64,000 nucleotides of DNA, from NCBI RefSeq assembly GCF_037055275.1, contig NZ_CP146343.1:3816501-3880500 (forward strand), in the 5' to 3' direction. Below the pieces are notes generated by a model. It was not told the origin of the DNA. It searched no databases and was given only the letters and a program-made list of their open reading frames with translations. A program made the position numbers and the translations under genes. Below are positions 17,989 through 27,013 of the stretch, piece by piece. How positions within the stretch are numbered: position 1 is the first letter of the stretch; the number at the start of each line of letters is the position of its first letter. This DNA comes from Pseudomonas sp. ML2-2023-3. Its GTDB lineage: Bacteria; Pseudomonadota; Gammaproteobacteria; Pseudomonadales; Pseudomonadaceae.

Positions 17989-18965
17989 TGGGCACCTCCG
18001 AGCGCAGCAACGCCGTCATTGGCCCCCTGAAACACACCGCGCTCCCCCCCCACCAGCAAGCGCTGGGCGCCGATCAATACAGCTGAAGTCAACGTACCCA
18101 GCCCTGGCAGGCGTGTGGCACTGACCAGACGACCATTGCCGTCCAGGCGAACCACAGAACTGCCCGCACCCACAATCAGCAGACCGCCGCCATTGGGCAA
18201 GAGTGCATGCCCGTAGAGCGGCAACTGATTGCCCACCTTCACAGGTTCCCAGGTCTGGCCAAAGTTCTGGCTGACGAACACATGCCCGCGCATGCCGTAA
18301 GTGACCCAACGGTCGGGGGTCAGGCGCACCACACCGAACAATGAGCCGTTGTAGAACGGTTCCAGTTTCTTCCAGCTGAGGCCCGCGTCGTCACTGCGCA
18401 ACACCAGCCCCTGCTCACCCACCACCATCCGCCGACCATCGGCACCGCCGTCCATGCCATTGAGGTGAGCACTGTCCACCTCCAGCGGCTGGGCTTGCCA
18501 GGTGCGACCGTCATCATCGGACTGGTAAAACTTGCCAAAGCTGCCGAACGCCAGCACGCGATTACCGCCAGCACTCCAGACACCCAGCAAAGGCTCGGCG
18601 ATGTCGCCATCAAAGCGGACCTCGGACCAGTTTGCGCCTTCATCTTCGGAGCGCAGGATCCAGCCATCATGACCCACCGCCAGCAGGCTCTTGTCTTCAA
18701 GGGCTACCAGGGCGGTGAGGGTCAGATCACGTTGTGGCTTGACCGCGGCGGCCTTCCAGGACTGCCCCTGATCATCGCTGAGCAAAATATTGCCGCGCTC
18801 ACCCACCGCTACCACACGCTTGTCGAGGTACAGCATGCCGTTGATTTGCAGGCGGTCAGGCCGCAACTGAGCAGAAGCGACGGTCGATGCAGGGCGGGGG
18901 GAGAAGGTAAACGCGATGGTTGCAGCGACAATCAGGCAAACCAGATAGCCGATCATTGAGCGCAT
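17985..18965 (-). CDS. YCF48-like beta-propeller protein with Asp-box (BNR) repeats
   Basis: A 326-residue exported protein. ATG at 18965 (upstream GCGAGG) gives a clear N-terminal hydrophobic signal or anchor segment (MIGYLVCLIVAATIAFTFS). At least five S-x-D-x-G-x-x-W Asp-box motifs are visible (SDDQGQSW, SEDEGANW, SDDDGRTW, SDDAGLSW, SQNFGQTW), the mark of a YCF48/HCF136 propeller. Its gene overlaps the RND gene by 4 bases. Such pairs are widespread near steroid, aromatic and hydrocarbon catabolic genes, where the propeller presumably aids substrate or partner binding in the periplasm. The role is inferred; the fold is well supported. Confidence 0.88.
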   Translation of the reverse strand: MRSMIGYLVCLIVAATIAFTFSPRPASTVASAQLRPDRLQINGMLYLDKRVVAVGERGNILLSDDQGQSWKAAAVKPQRDLTLTALVALEDKSLLAVGHDGWILRSEDEGANWSEVRFDGDIAEPLLGVWSAGGNRVLAFGSFGKFYQSDDDGRTWQAQPLEVDSAHLNGMDGGADGRRMVVGEQGLVLRSDDAGLSWKKLEPFYNGSLFGVVRLTPDRWVTYGMRGHVFVSQNFGQTWEPVKVGNQLPLYGHALLPNGGGLLIVGAGSSVVRLDGNGRLVSATRLPGLGTLTSAVLIGAQRLLVGGERGVFQGANDGVAALGGAQ

Positions 18966-19175
18966 GGTTGATGCCTCGCTGCACGATTCAGTTGCTGGGC
19001 AGAGTTCATGCAGCCAGTCCTCTTTTTTATTATCTTGGATGCTCTGGATTACTCCTCGCAGAGGTATCCAGAACCTGGCTTCGATCATCGGACTGGTCAG
19101 TCACAGACACATCGTCCAAATGGCCTAGCCCGGATGGAGGAGTGAAAAAACGGCCATGGAGAATAGTTTTGCGCC

Positions 19176-19275
19176 TGTAGTCGCTGACGAGTGGAACGAG
19201 GCTGCGATCGAGCGCGCAGGGGCGCAGGGGCGCACCAAACCGGACGCAGCCTCGCACGGCTCGTCAGCGACTACA
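19176..19275. repeat. 100-bp imperfect palindrome
   Basis: The arms start tgtagtcgctgacgag and end ctcgtcagcgactaca, exact complements over 16 bases. Inside are the gaggctgcg and cgcagcctcg cores shared with the other palindromes of this window. Confidence 0.75.
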
Positions 19276-19295
19276 GATTCACGCTTACCCCCGTC

Positions 19296-19442
19296 GTAGC
19301 AGTTGACGAGTAGAACGAGGCTACGTTCGATCGCGCAGCGGTCGCAAAACCGGTACACGCGGTGTGCCTGATTAACCGTGCAAGCCGACTTCACGACTGC
19401 TTCGCAGCCGGACGCAGCCTCGTGCTACTCGTCAGCTGCTAC
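19296..19442. repeat. 147-bp imperfect palindrome
   Basis: The left arm gtagcagttgacgagtagaa and the right arm ending ctactcgtcagctgctac are near-complementary. The middle includes gcagcggtcgcaaaaccggt, also found near 28122-28147, so it belongs to a dispersed family. Confidence 0.7.
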
Positions 19443-19541
19443 GGGTCGTGAGTACAACCCACCAACCAGGTCGGACGCCACGGGGTGCAATGCTTTTGAT
19501 CTGACCGCACCTGCGCGAGGGACTCCTGAGCGAAGCGAATG

Positions 19542-19570
19542 CCGGATATGTACCCGGTACACCCGTTATC
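19542..19570 (+). repeat. short dispersed element gccggatatgtacccggt
   Basis: The sequence gaatgccggatatgtacccg continues as gtacacccgtt and matches gatgccggatatgtaccccg near 5942 with a few changes. Both copies lie in repeat clusters. Confidence 0.55.
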
Positions 19571-19600
19571 ACCCGAAGCCCCAAACGCAGCATCACACAC

Positions 19601-20956
19601 TCAAACTAGTCGCTGAATCTGCTTATGCCGCCACACAAACCGGTAATACGCGGCTTGCAACCCCAGCATGGCGATATAGGTCACAGGGAACGCCATCCAC
19701 ACCCCTTCGAGACCAAAGTGCGCATTGAGTGCATAAGCCACCGGCAACTCGATGCACAACACGCAGAAAATCGTGATCCCCATAGGCACCAACACCACCC
19801 CGCTGGCTCGCATGATCCCGCCAATCACCGCCTGGAAACCAAACACCAGAACGCTCCACAGCATGATATGCAGCAGGTGCTCAGCCCGGACCCGTGCGTC
19901 AACGTCAGTAATAAACAGCCCCAGCAACCAGTGGGAAAGCACATAGCCCAGCACAATCAGGAAACCGGTCAGGCACAGGTTGATCAGCAGCCCGGTGCGC
20001 AGGATGGGCCCGATGCGCTCAATGCGCCCGGCGCCAATGGCCTGGGCGCCAAGGATCGAGGCGGTGATTGCAATCGACAACGCCGGAAACTGCACGTAGT
20101 TGACGATCTGGGTCACGGCCCCGTAGGCCGCGGTCGCCTGGGAGCCGTGACTGTTGACCAGCGCCAGAATCACCAGCTCCGACAGTGACAACACCACCAT
20201 CTGCACGCCCGTCGGCAGGCCGATGCGCAACACCTTACCCAGAATTTCCCGGTTCAGGCGCAGTGCAAGCCAGAGCTCGCGATCTGGTGCCATCACATGG
20301 TTTTTGTGGCGCAGGCGCAGCACCAAAAACAGCATGGCCAGCACGTTGCCCACCAGCCCCGCATAGGCAGCACTTTGAATACCCATGGGTGGCAGACCGG
20401 TCCAGCCCAGGATCAGCGCCGGGGTCAACAGTAAACCCACCGCCGTTGAGACCATCAGTGCCAGCAATGGCGAAACCGTATCACTGACCCCGCGCAGAAT
20501 TTGCGTGAACAAAATAAATACCAGCAGCAACGGCATGATCAACATCATCACCCGGGCATAACCGACGGCCTCTTCCAGCACGTCAACCGGCGTGCCCAGC
20601 GCTTGCAAGGCGGGGCGCGCCAACAGGCTGCCCAGCACCGCAGCAAGCAGCCCGATCAGCGCCCCAAGGGTCAAGGTGGCCCCGGTGATCTGCTTGACCA
20701 TCGTGGTTTCCCGCGCGCCCCAGGCCTGGCCGATCAGCACCGAAGCCCCCGCCCCCAGACCAATGACCAGCGCGATAAAAAAGAACACGATGGGAAACAT
20801 CCCCGATACCGCGGCCAGCGCCTGAGTACCCAGCAGTTGCCCGACATAAATCCCGTTCAGGGTACCGGAGAAGCTCTGAAGGAAGTTGGACAGCACCATG
20901 GGCGCGAGAAAGATCAGGTAGATCCGCCACAGCGGCTGTTGCGAAGGGGTTTGCAT
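19601..20956 (-). CDS. MATE family multidrug/Na+ antiporter
   Basis: A 451-residue protein with 12 hydrophobic helices and the internal two-fold symmetry of MATE exporters; MVLSNFLQSFSGTLNGIYVGQLLG near the start and VIGLGAGASVLIGQAWGAR match the first helices of NorM-like proteins (shown in parts). ATG at 20956 is used; the TTG 27 bases upstream would add residues before the family start. It likely exports cationic drugs in exchange for Na+ or H+. It is divergent from the response-regulator gene, with a 218-base shared promoter gap, and so is a plausible target of that two-component system. Confidence 0.87.
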   Translation of the reverse strand: MQTPSQQPLWRIYLIFLAPMVLSNFLQSFSGTLNGIYVGQLLGTQALAAVSGMFPIVFFFIALVIGLGAGASVLIGQAWGARETTMVKQITGATLTLGALIGLLAAVLGSLLARPALQALGTPVDVLEEAVGYARVMMLIMPLLLVFILFTQILRGVSDTVSPLLALMVSTAVGLLLTPALILGWTGLPPMGIQSAAYAGLVGNVLAMLFLVLRLRHKNHVMAPDRELWLALRLNREILGKVLRIGLPTGVQMVVLSLSELVILALVNSHGSQATAAYGAVTQIVNYVQFPALSIAITASILGAQAIGAGRIERIGPILRTGLLINLCLTGFLIVLGYVLSHWLLGLFITDVDARVRAEHLLHIMLWSVLVFGFQAVIGGIMRASGVVLVPMGITIFCVLCIELPVAYALNAHFGLEGVWMAFPVTYIAMLGLQAAYYRFVWRHKQIQRLV

Positions 20957-21106
20957 GAACACAGCGCCTGAAAAAATGAACAACGGGAGTTATACCGCAA
21001 ATGTATCCAGATATTCCTGAAGAGCAGGATCAACGACCCGGCTTGAGGGTCTCATCAGGGGCATTTGGACTACGCTTTCTGACGACTTGCTGAACATGAA
21101 GAAATA

Positions 21107-21122
21107 TTCAGAAACGTTTCAG
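21107..21122 (+). promoter_or_regulatory. direct-repeat TTCAG-N6-TTCAG box, candidate response-regulator site
   Basis: Two TTCAG copies start 11 bases apart (21107 and 21118), about one helical turn, as preferred by OmpR/PhoB-type dimers. The box lies 53 bases before the response-regulator start and in the divergent gap shared with the MATE gene. It also contains the palindrome GAAACGTTTC. Autoregulation is inferred. Confidence 0.4.
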
Positions 21123-21174
21123 CTTTTTGCGGGCAAAATGTGCTCAACGCTGAAAGAGCCCATCAGGTGACGGT

Positions 21175-21858
21175 ATGACCCGTATTTTGACCATTGAAGA
21201 CGATGCCGTAACGGCGAAAGAAATCGTGGCTGAATTGACCAGCCACGGCCTTGAGGTCGATTGGGTAGCCAATGGTCGCGAAGGTTTGGTGCGCGCAGTC
21301 AGTGGTGACTACGACCTGATCACACTGGACCGCATGCTCCCCGAACTGGATGGCCTGGCGATTGTGACCACCCTGCGCACCATTGGCGTGAGTACACCGA
21401 TTCTGATGATCAGCGCCCTGTCCGATGTCGACGAGCGTGTACGCGGCCTTCGCGCAGGGGGTGATGACTACCTGACCAAACCTTTTGCCAGCGACGAAAT
21501 GGCGGCCCGGGTTGAAGTCCTGTTGCGGCGCAAAAGCCCGGTCGACAAATACGAAACGTCATTGCGCGTCGCGGACCTTGAACTCAACCTGATCACCCGT
21601 GAGGCCAGTCGCTGCGAACAACAGCTGAGCCTGCTGCCCACCGAGTACAAGTTGCTGGAGTTCCTGATGCGCAACACCGGGCAAATCCTCTCGCGCATGA
21701 TGATTTTCGAAGAGGTCTGGGGCTATCACTTCGACCCTGGCACCAACCTGATCGACGTGCATATCGGTCGCCTGCGCAAAAAAATCGATCCTGCGGGCCA
21801 GGTGCCTCTGATTCGCACTGTCCGAGGCTCGGGTTATGTCATTGCCGAACCCCTCTAA
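21175..21858 (+). CDS. OmpR/PhoB family response regulator
   Basis: A 227-residue two-component regulator. The receiver domain (1-115) has the acidic pair E8/D9/D10, phospho-acceptor D52 (LITLDRMLPELDG) and the conserved lysine in DDYLTKPFA. The C-terminal winged helix (about 130-225) shows LLPTEYKLLEFLMRN and IDVHIGRLRKKID, then RGSGYVI. Its stop lies 23 bases inside the downstream histidine kinase gene, so the pair is one operon. Stimulus unknown; the divergent MATE pump is a candidate target. Confidence 0.93.
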   Translation: MTRILTIEDDAVTAKEIVAELTSHGLEVDWVANGREGLVRAVSGDYDLITLDRMLPELDGLAIVTTLRTIGVSTPILMISALSDVDERVRGLRAGGDDYLTKPFASDEMAARVEVLLRRKSPVDKYETSLRVADLELNLITREASRCEQQLSLLPTEYKLLEFLMRNTGQILSRMMIFEEVWGYHFDPGTNLIDVHIGRLRKKIDPAGQVPLIRTVRGSGYVIAEPL

Positions 21859-23224
21859 GGGCTGGCGTTCTTCCAGCAGCCGACTGCTGGCGCTGTACAG
21901 TTTTCTGTTCGTAGCCTGGAGCTGCATCCTGATGGGGGTGCTTTATTACGAGGTGTCAGATTACCTGGGCAATCTGGCCAAGCACTCGCTCATGCAACGC
22001 CAGCATTTGTTTGCCCGCTTTGAAGGCGAACAACTGGACGAAGCGCTTGCCACCAGCATGACCTTCGACATGCGCGCAGTGGATGCCTATGGCCTGTTCG
22101 ATGCCCAACACAAGCCCCTGAGTGGCCCCATTCGATCACTCCCTGCGGGTTTGCCGCTGGATGGCCAGATCCATGCCCTGAGCACCTGCATCGACTCTGA
22201 CAACCCCGACCTGCCCCAGGACAGTTGCGATGCCATCGCCACACAGACCAACGACGGCCGCTGGCTGGTATTGGTACGCGACAACGGTTCGCTGTTTGCC
22301 GTCACCCGGATCATTTTGCACGCGCTGCTCTGGGGCTTGTCACTGACCATCATCCCGGGCATTGCCGGTTGGCACTTGCTGCGCCGACGCCCCTTGCAAC
22401 GCATTCGGGCGATTCAGGCCAGTGCCGAAGCGATTATCGCGGGGGATTTAACCTGCCGCCTGCCGTTGTCCAATCGACGTGACGAGCTGGACATGCTGGC
22501 CGCCATCGTCAACGCCATGCTCGATCGCATCGAACTGTTGATGCACGAGGTCAAAGGGGTGTGCGACAACATTGCCCACGACCTGCGTACCCCCCTCACC
22601 CGCTTGCGGGCCCAGCTGTACCGGATGCGCCAGCATGCTGTCGAGGGCTCCGCCGAGGCGCTGCAACTGGACGAAGTGATCGGCGAAACCGACACCTTGA
22701 TGGCACGTTTTCGCGGATTGCTGCGCATTTCCGAGCTGGAAGACCATCAACGACGCTCGGGCTTCCTGCAGCTCGATCCGCTGCCCTTGCTGCAGGAGCT
22801 GTACGATTTTTACCTGCCTCTGGCTGAAGAAGGCCAGGTCACCCTGATTCTCGACACGGAGCCGACATTGCCCAGCCTGACGGGCGATCGCGCATTGCTG
22901 TTTGAGGCACTGGCCAATCTGCTGAGCAATTCGATCAAATTCACCCCCCCCGGCGGCGAAGTGACCCTGCGAGCCACAAACGATAACGGGAGCCCGCGCA
23001 TTGAAGTGCTAGACACAGGCCCCGGGATCCCCGAGGCCGAGCGGGAGGCAGTGTTCAAGCGTTTTTACCGCTGCGATGACACGCACGGCGGTTTTGGCCT
23101 GGGCCTGTCCATCGTAGCCGCCATCGTCAACCTGCACGGCTTTAGCCTGGACGTCAGCAACCGCGAAAGCGGCGGCGCCTGGTTGACCCTGCACTGTCGA
23201 CAAAGGCTGATTAACCCCGGGTAA
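21836..23224 (+). CDS. two-component sensor histidine kinase
   Basis: A 462-residue membrane kinase. Transmembrane helix 1 is at about 17-37, the periplasmic sensor region at 38-153 with two cysteines (C118, C131) that could form a disulfide, helix 2 at about 156-178 and a HAMP linker at 180-235. The HisKA motif DNIAHDLRTPLTRLRAQL has the phospho-accepting H248. The ATPase domain has the N box (ANLLSNSIKFTPPGG), G1 (LDTGPGIPE), F box (FKRFYR) and G2 (GGFGLGLSIV). The ATG at 21836 lies inside the regulator gene with GAGG 8 bases upstream. Partner of the preceding response regulator. Confidence 0.93.
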   Translation: MSLPNPSKGWRSSSSRLLALYSFLFVAWSCILMGVLYYEVSDYLGNLAKHSLMQRQHLFARFEGEQLDEALATSMTFDMRAVDAYGLFDAQHKPLSGPIRSLPAGLPLDGQIHALSTCIDSDNPDLPQDSCDAIATQTNDGRWLVLVRDNGSLFAVTRIILHALLWGLSLTIIPGIAGWHLLRRRPLQRIRAIQASAEAIIAGDLTCRLPLSNRRDELDMLAAIVNAMLDRIELLMHEVKGVCDNIAHDLRTPLTRLRAQLYRMRQHAVEGSAEALQLDEVIGETDTLMARFRGLLRISELEDHQRRSGFLQLDPLPLLQELYDFYLPLAEEGQVTLILDTEPTLPSLTGDRALLFEALANLLSNSIKFTPPGGEVTLRATNDNGSPRIEVLDTGPGIPEAEREAVFKRFYRCDDTHGGFGLGLSIVAAIVNLHGFSLDVSNRESGGAWLTLHCRQRLINPG

Positions 23225-23247
23225 TCCTTTATTTAATTAGCAATAGT

Positions 23248-23985
23248 GTGGGAGCCAGCTTGCTCGCGAAGGCAGCACCTCGATGGTTCGGATAAACCAC
23301 ATCGCCTGCATCGCGAGCAGGCTCGCTCCCACAGTAACCCCTGCAAGCTCAACTCTTCAGGGCGCCAAAGTTGAAGTGGGAGCGAGCCCGCTCGCGAAGG
23401 CAGCACCGCGATCGTTCGGATAAACCACATCGCCTGCATCGCGAGCAGGCTCGCTCCCACAATAATCCCTGCAAGCTCAACTCTTCAGGGCGCCAAAGTT
23501 GAAGTGGGAGCGAGCCCGCTCGCGAAGGCATCACCGCGATCGTTCGGATAAACCGCATCGCCGGCATCGCGAGCAGGCTCGCTCCCACAATAATCCCTGC
23601 AAGCTCGACTCTTCAGGGCGCCAAAGTTGAAGTGGGAGCGAGCCCGCTCGCGAAGGCAGCACCGCGATCGTTCGGATAAACTGCATCGCCTGCATCGCGA
23701 GCAGGCTCGCTCCCACAGTAACCCCTGCAAGCTCAACTCTTCAGGGCGCCAAAGTTGAAGTGGGAGCGAGCCCGCTCGCGAAGGCAGCACCGCGATGGTT
23801 CGGATAAACCACATCGCCTGCATCGCGAGCAGGCTCGCTCCCACAGTAACCCCTGCAAGCTCAACTCTTCAGGGCGCCAAAGTTGAAGTGGGAGCGAGCC
23901 CGCTCGCGAAGGTCTCAAAAGCGACGCGATTATCCAGTGGATACGCGCTATCGTGAATGACCTTCGCGAGCAGGCTCGCTCCCAC
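23248..23985. repeat. tandem REP array, six units of 128 bp
   Basis: Units begin with gtgggag at 23248, 23376, 23504, 23632, 23760 and 23888, exactly 128 bases apart. Each unit is a REP (gtgggagcgagcccgctcgc), a roughly 45-base loop, an inverted REP (gcgagcaggctcgctcccac) and a roughly 43-base spacer (taacccctgcaagctcaact and on). Units 1-5 are near-identical. Unit 6 has a different loop and ends at 23985, where it abuts the binding-protein gene region. The array lies between the histidine kinase stop and the yejA-like gene. The same unit, at 129 bp, recurs at 37211-37980. Confidence 0.95.
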
Positions 23986-24066
23986 AAAAACACCGCTCGT
24001 TTAAATGAACAGCATTGGCTGTGCGGGTGTGGGGGTTTTCAACGCGCGGCACAAGGATCTCCCGGC

Positions 24067-25941
24067 ATGCCTTTACGATTCCTGCCCCTGCTCCGCTCCA
24101 TGCTGGCGCCCGTACTGGCCTGCATGTGCCTGAACGTAAGTGCAGCACCCAGCGAGGCCATGACCGTCTATGGCGAAGCGCCCAAATACCCGGCCAGCTT
24201 CCAGCACTTCGACTTTGTAAATCCGAACGCCCCCAAAGGCGGCTCCCTGAGCCGGGCGGCCATGGAAATCGGCCAGTTCAACTACATCACGCCCTACGTC
24301 GATCAAGGCACCGGGGTCGCTCAAGTAAACGACTGGGTCTACTCGCCACTGGCCTTTCGTTCACTGGATGAGCCCTACACCGTATACGGCCTTGTAGCGC
24401 AAAAAATGGAGCGCGACCCCGAAGGACTGTGGGTACGGTTTTACTTGAACCCCAAGGCACGTTTCGCGGACGACACACCAATCACCGCCCGGGACGTCGC
24501 CTACACCTACAACCTGCTGATGACCAAGGGCAGCCTGGGCTTTCGCATGCTCTATGGCGAGGTCAAGGGCATGGAGGTCGAAGGCCCGCTGCAAGTGCGC
24601 TTCGACTTCAAGAGCAACCAGAACCGAACCTTGGCGCTGGATCTGGCGAGCATGCGCATCCTGCCGCAACACTGGTGGGAAACCCGTGACTTCAGCAACG
24701 GTGGCGGTTTTGAGCCCCCTTTGGGCAGCGGCCCGTATTCGGTGTCCCAGGTCGATCCTGGGCGCAGCATCAGCTTTGAGCGCAACAAAAACTGGTGGGC
24801 CAGGGACTTGCCGGTCAGCAAGGGGCTATACAACTTTGACCGCCTGACCGTGAATTTTTACGGTGACACGGACGTGGCCCGCGAACTGCTCAAGGGTGGA
24901 GCCTTCGATTACAACCGCGAATTCTCGGCCACCGGGTTCAGCATCGGCTACGACAGCCCCAAGCTGACCGATGGCCGCCTGCAAAAAGGGGTATTCGCCA
25001 AGCAAAAGCCGGGGGCGGCACAGGGCTTTGCCTTCAACCTGCAAAATCCGTTCTTCCAGGACCGCCGGGTACGCCAGGCGCTCAGCCTGTTATGGGATTT
25101 TGAATGGACCAACAAGCAGATGATGCGCAGTTTTTATGTGCGCCAGCAGAGCTACTTCCCGAAAAGCGAAATGGCTGCCACTGCCCTGCCCGACGCCCGC
25201 GAACGGGAGATCCTTGAACCCCTGCGCGGCAAGGTTCCAGATGAGGTGTTCACGCAGGTCTACCAGGCGCCGAAAACCGATGGCAGCGGTTACATCCGCG
25301 ACAAGCAACTGCAAGCCCTGGCGCTGCTCAAGGAGGCGGGCTGGAGCGCGAAAAACAACACCTTGGTCAATGCACAGGGCGAGCCGCTGAGCTTCACATT
25401 CCTCGATGGACAGGGCGGATTCGACCGCATGATCCTGCCGTACAAACGGACCCTGGCGCAGATCGGGATTAACATGGAAATCCGCAAGATAGATTCGGCG
25501 CAATACGTCAACCGGCTCAATGCCCGTGACTACGACATGATCGTGGTGGGCTTTCCGCGCAGCGGCGACCCCATTGTCTCCCCGGGCCGGGAGCTTTACG
25601 ACATGTATGGCTCGCGCAGCGCCACCCAGCCCGGTGCCTCCAACGCCTTCGTGCTGCGCGACCCGGCAGTGGACACGCTGCTCGACGGATTGGTACAAGC
25701 CAACACCCGTGACGAAATGGTGCATTACGCCCGCGCCCTCGATCGCGTCCTGCAGTGGGGCTATTACATGATTCCCAACTATTACTCGGTGGGCACCCCG
25801 ACCGTGTACCAGAACCGCTTCGCCCGTCCGGCGCTGGAGCCCAAGTATGACGAGGGGCTGAACACCTGGTGGGAAGTCAGCAAAACCGCACAAACCAACG
25901 CCGCCATGAACGCTACGGGCACAGCGTCGGAGGGGCATTGA
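24067..25941 (+). CDS. yejA: ABC transporter substrate-binding protein, YejA-like (peptide/microcin C family)
   Basis: A 624-residue periplasmic binding protein of family 5. I reject the start at 23953 because it lies within the REP array; ATG at 24067 follows AAGGATCTCC and begins a signal peptide ([20 protein letters not shown], cleavage near NVSA-APSEA). Typical family stretches follow: [20 protein letters not shown] and then [13 protein letters not shown], with a C-terminal [18 protein letters not shown]. YejA homologues bind oligopeptides and microcin C. It forms an operon with yejB (1 base apart) and yejE. The expected ATPase gene yejF is not present downstream. Confidence 0.9.
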   Translation: MPLRFLPLLRSMLAPVLACMCLNVSAAPSEAMTVYGEAPKYPASFQHFDFVNPNAPKGGSLSRAAMEIGQFNYITPYVDQGTGVAQVNDWVYSPLAFRSLDEPYTVYGLVAQKMERDPEGLWVRFYLNPKARFADDTPITARDVAYTYNLLMTKGSLGFRMLYGEVKGMEVEGPLQVRFDFKSNQNRTLALDLASMRILPQHWWETRDFSNGGGFEPPLGSGPYSVSQVDPGRSISFERNKNWWARDLPVSKGLYNFDRLTVNFYGDTDVARELLKGGAFDYNREFSATGFSIGYDSPKLTDGRLQKGVFAKQKPGAAQGFAFNLQNPFFQDRRVRQALSLLWDFEWTNKQMMRSFYVRQQSYFPKSEMAATALPDAREREILEPLRGKVPDEVFTQVYQAPKTDGSGYIRDKQLQALALLKEAGWSAKNNTLVNAQGEPLSFTFLDGQGGFDRMILPYKRTLAQIGINMEIRKIDSAQYVNRLNARDYDMIVVGFPRSGDPIVSPGRELYDMYGSRSATQPGASNAFVLRDPAVDTLLDGLVQANTRDEMVHYARALDRVLQWGYYMIPNYYSVGTPTVYQNRFARPALEPKYDEGLNTWWEVSKTAQTNAAMNATGTASEGH

Positions 25942-25942
25942 A

Positions 25943-27013
25943 ATGCTGCATTACATCAGTCGACGCTTACTGCTGATCATCCCCACCCTGCTGTGCATTC
26001 TGGTGGTCAACTTTATGATCGTGCAGGCCGCCCCCGGTGGTCCGGTGGAGCAGGCCATTGCCCGCTTGCAGGGCTTTAGCAGCACTGCCGTCGCCGGTGG
26101 AGCCCGTGACATGGCAGGCGGCACCGGCCTTGCCAGCCGTAGCAGCCGGGGCCTGGACCCGGCGCTTGTCGAAGAAATCACCCGGCACTACGGCTTCGAC
26201 AAACCCATGCACGAGCGGTTATGGCTGATGCTCAAGAACTACGCGCAACTGGACTTCGGCAACAGTTTCTTTCGAGGCGCCAAGGTTACAGACCTGATCC
26301 TGCAAAAACTGCCGGTGACTATTTCACTGGGGCTGTGGGCGACGCTGATTACTTACCTGATCTCGATCCCGCTGGGCATACGCAAGGCCATCCACCACGG
26401 CAGCGCGTTCGATGTGTGGACCAGCACCGCGATCATCATCGGCTACGCCATGCCAGCGTTTCTGTTTGCCATTTTGTTGATTGTGGTATTTGCCGGTGGT
26501 AGCTACATGAGCTGGTTTCCGGTGCAAGGGATGGTCTCGGAGAACTTCGACAGCCTGGGCTTTTTTGCCAGAATCGGTGATTACCTGTGGCACATGGTGC
26601 TGCCGGTCTCGGCGTTGGTGATCGGCGGTTTTGCCACCCTGACCATTCTTACCAAAAACAGCTTTCTCAATGAAATCAGCCGCCAGTACGTGGTCACGGC
26701 ACGGGCCAAGGGCCTGACCGAGCGGCGGGTGCTGTACGGTCACGTCATGCGCAACGCCATGCTGCTGGTGGTCGCAGGGATTCCCCAGGCCCTGATCGAA
26801 GTGTTCTTTGCCGGCTCACTGTTGATTGAGACCATCTTCAACCTCGACGGCATCGGGCGCATGAGCTACGAAGCGGCCGTTTCGCGGGACTACCCGGTGG
26901 TGTTCGGCACGCTGTTTCTGTTTACCCTTTTTGGCCTGCTGATCAAGCTGATCGGCGATCTTTGCTACACGCTCCTCGATCCCCGCATCGACTTCTCGGG
27001 GAGGGAAGTTTGA
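25943..27013 (+). CDS. yejB: ABC transporter permease, YejB-like
   Basis: A 356-residue permease of the DppB/OppB class with the N-terminal [21 protein letters not shown] helix that marks YejB. It has an unusually long periplasmic insertion (about residues 30-85, rich in Gly/Ser) before the second helix, typical of YejB, and an EAA loop around [20 protein letters not shown]. It begins one base after the yejA stop and its TGA overlaps the ATG of yejE (TGATG). It forms the channel together with YejE. Confidence 0.9.
   Translation: MLHYISRRLLLIIPTLLCILVVNFMIVQAAPGGPVEQAIARLQGFSSTAVAGGARDMAGGTGLASRSSRGLDPALVEEITRHYGFDKPMHERLWLMLKNYAQLDFGNSFFRGAKVTDLILQKLPVTISLGLWATLITYLISIPLGIRKAIHHGSAFDVWTSTAIIIGYAMPAFLFAILLIVVFAGGSYMSWFPVQGMVSENFDSLGFFARIGDYLWHMVLPVSALVIGGFATLTILTKNSFLNEISRQYVVTARAKGLTERRVLYGHVMRNAMLLVVAGIPQALIEVFFAGSLLIETIFNLDGIGRMSYEAAVSRDYPVVFGTLFLFTLFGLLIKLIGDLCYTLLDPRIDFSGREV

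Larger units (their letters stand above)
18966..19600. other. 635-base non-coding gap with long palindromic repeats
   Basis: No gene was recognised between the Asp-box gene start and the MATE gene stop. The first 200 bases should contain the promoter of the leftward block. The rest is occupied by two long palindromic repeats (19176-19275 and 19296-19442) and a gccggatatgtacccggt element near 19545. Confidence 0.6.

Noticed and set aside
23248..23985. CRISPR-like regular repeats
   Set aside because: The repeating unit is 128 bases of nearly constant sequence with internal inverted REPs. There are no unique 30-40 base spacers, and no cas genes nearby.
23953..24066. Upstream start for the yejA-like gene
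   Set aside because: The 38 additional residues are translated from REP array sequence. The ATG at 24067 has a ribosome site and begins a signal peptide.
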